The notes under the pieces were generated by a model that saw nothing but the letters and a program-made list of their open reading frames with translations, was not told the DNA's origin and searched no databases. From Candidatus Woesearchaeota archaeon (lineage in GTDB: Archaea > Nanobdellota > Nanobdellia > Woesearchaeales > UBA11576), in contig JABMQF010000032.1 in the NCBI GenBank assembly GCA_013203345.1, forward strand, positions 1 through 52,657: a stretch of 52,657 nucleotides of DNA. The letters are read 5' to 3'. Both the position numbers and the translations under genes were made by a program. Below, in pieces: positions 51,547-52,657 of this stretch (positions are counted from its first letter, which is position 1; each line of letters starts with the position of its first letter).

Positions 51547-52509
51547 ATGGAAGAAAAAGATTTTAAGAAACTTATTGAACTCATTAAAAAACTCGCTCAC
51601 AAATGTCACTTAGCAGCATTGAAAGGTGTTGCAGACCTTGAGACAATACGCAGCATAACCACAACAAAAGAAATAAAATATTCACAACAAGAACTAGAAC
51701 ATGCTGAAAAAGACATGAAAGATCTTGAAGATGCAATTGAAAAACACCTAATCGCAAAAGCACAGCACTACGAAATTGATATTCTAAGAAATATTGTCCG
51801 CAGCATTAAGAACCTATACCTTAGTGGATTCAATATTACCATTTTTGAAAGAATCGCATTAAAAGATCTAAATAATTTTGTCAATGACTCTGTAAGAAAA
51901 ATTAAAAACGAAGAATATAGGCGAGCAATTAATGATGTAATCAGCAATATTATTGAAGAATGGACTGATAATCTCAGGACAATTCACGAGGGAGCCAACG
52001 CAGTCCTTAGCTCAGCAAAGGGCAGAACAACTATAACGCTAAAACTAACAGAAGCAATCCACGTTAGAGGACCAAGCATCATCAAAAGAATACAGGAGCA
52101 ACACCTAATCAAAGAAGGTCATAGAGATACCAAGAAAGCAAATGCTATTATGAATGAAATCATTAAAACGCGAAATTTAGATAAAAATAAAGCATTCGAA
52201 AAACTTAAAAGTCTAAAAACCACTGAAATTGAAGGAATTAAAGATTACACAAAAGCAATTAAACTGCTCGATACAGACTGGCAAAATGATTTAAAGGAAT
52301 TCAATGATTTGGTAGAAAAGACAAACAAAGCTGTTGAAAAACATGAAATACCTCAAAGAGACGCTGAACAAATAAAGGAATTACAAACAATATTGGTAAA
52401 CAATTTTGTTGAGCCGTTCTTACATAGCATAAATGAAAGCGTTAACCAATTAAATTCCATAAAAAAACAAGTTGAATCAAAAGCAGCACAACTCAAAAAA
52501 GCAGCCTAA
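51547..52509 (+). CDS. Soluble helical coiled-coil protein closing the cluster
   Basis: A 320-residue almost wholly alpha-helical, Lys/Glu-rich protein starting MEEKDFKKLIELIKKLAHKC. No membrane segment or known domain. The ATG at 51547 is chosen because GAGGTG sits at ribosome-site distance; the longer frame begins at a GTG within that site. Similar in character to the helical proteins at 38295 and 42108, though I see no clear sequence match. A T-rich stretch follows. Confidence 0.7.
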   Translation: MEEKDFKKLIELIKKLAHKCHLAALKGVADLETIRSITTTKEIKYSQQELEHAEKDMKDLEDAIEKHLIAKAQHYEIDILRNIVRSIKNLYLSGFNITIFERIALKDLNNFVNDSVRKIKNEEYRRAINDVISNIIEEWTDNLRTIHEGANAVLSSAKGRTTITLKLTEAIHVRGPSIIKRIQEQHLIKEGHRDTKKANAIMNEIIKTRNLDKNKAFEKLKSLKTTEIEGIKDYTKAIKLLDTDWQNDLKEFNDLVEKTNKAVEKHEIPQRDAEQIKELQTILVNNFVEPFLHSINESVNQLNSIKKQVESKAAQLKKAA

Positions 52510-52530
52510 ACATTTTTTTCTTTTTCTTAT
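52510..52530 (+). terminator. T-rich terminator after the large cluster
   Basis: Runs of T (seven, then five) interrupted by C begin directly after the stop codon at 52509. This is the usual archaeal intrinsic termination signal. Confidence 0.45.
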
Positions 52531-52589
52531 TCCCTTAACCTAGACTTTTGCGTTTTTCCTCGATGGAGTGTTGTTTTTTGAAAACGAAA

Positions 52590-52603
52590 GTTTTATATAT
52601 AAG
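52590..52603 (+). promoter_or_regulatory. Box A promoter of the right-edge gene
   Basis: GTTTTATATATAAG ends 20 bases before the ATG at 52624, giving a leaderless start. Confidence 0.55.
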
Positions 52604-52623
52604 TTGTTGCTACATGTGTCAAC

Positions 52624-52657
52624 ATGAGAAAAATTAAAGTTAGTAAGGGAAATTTGA
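52624..52657 (+). CDS. Partial CDS at right edge
   Basis: Eleven codons (MRKIKVSKGNL) and one further base are inside the window, behind a well-placed box A. The basic beta-strand start would suit a small AbrB/SpoVT-type DNA-binding protein, but this is too short to assign. Confidence 0.4.
   Translation, partial: MRKIKVSKGNL

Noticed and set aside
35668-52509. Integrated virus or conjugative element
   Set aside because: No capsid, terminase, portal, integrase, relaxase or VirB4-type ATPase is visible, and the only ATPase-like gene is degenerate.

Overview
The window reads as a low-GC archaeal chromosome segment, most likely from a DPANN-type archaeon (Woesearchaeota-like is my best guess; the sequence cannot fix the taxon). 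Evidence for an archaeon: ribosomal protein L35Ae, an archaeal NadM-type adenylyltransferase, two intron-containing tRNAs whose introns fold as bulge-helix-bulge motifs, and many genes whose start codon lies 22-32 bases after a TATA-like box A (leaderless mRNAs). A smaller set of genes carries clear Shine-Dalgarno sites.

Layout. 1-5.4 kb: a B12-binding-type radical SAM enzyme with a Cys-rich SPASM-like tail faces a 59-codon peptide gene with a near-perfect Shine-Dalgarno site. Two lipoprotein M16 peptidases, one catalytic and one lacking the zinc site, follow on the peptide's strand. Together they resemble a biosynthetic locus for a ribosomally made, radical-SAM-modified peptide. 5.4-9.7 kb: small RHH and membrane proteins, a calcineurin-like phosphoesterase, a DUF234-type ATPase and a repeat-rich intergenic stretch. 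9.7-18.5 kb: a nuclease-rich accessory block with a PIN-like protein and partner, a PD-(D/E)XK nuclease, a membrane-anchored UvrD-like helicase, a Cas4-like/DEDD exonuclease fusion (DUF2779), a three-gene PIN cassette and RadC. 18.5-25.6 kb: a Type I restriction-modification operon with three extra small genes and a GIY-YIG nuclease. It is followed by a decayed second DUF2779 gene and a second phosphoesterase whose active site is lost, so the block sits between paralogous genes.

27-35 kb: a nucleotidyltransferase, a hairpin-forming repeat, an RHH operon, a complete Ser/Thr protein kinase, tRNA-Met with one intron, VapBC with a palindromic operator, and a HIT / sugar-nucleotidyltransferase fragment / hydrolase / lipoprotein operon. 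These are followed by nadM, a tRNA-Ala that appears to carry two non-canonical introns (D loop and T loop), and rpl35ae.

35.7-52.5 kb: nine co-directional genes that I do not recognise as any named system. They encode a degenerate AAA-type ATPase, three related multi-pass membrane proteins with extracellular Cys-rich parts and large cytoplasmic domains, four soluble helical proteins, and a 1535-residue membrane-anchored coiled-coil protein ending in a PPP-type phosphatase. The set looks like an envelope-spanning assembly with a phosphatase output. It is my main candidate for an undescribed system, with the radical SAM/M16/peptide locus second. Both window edges cut genes.
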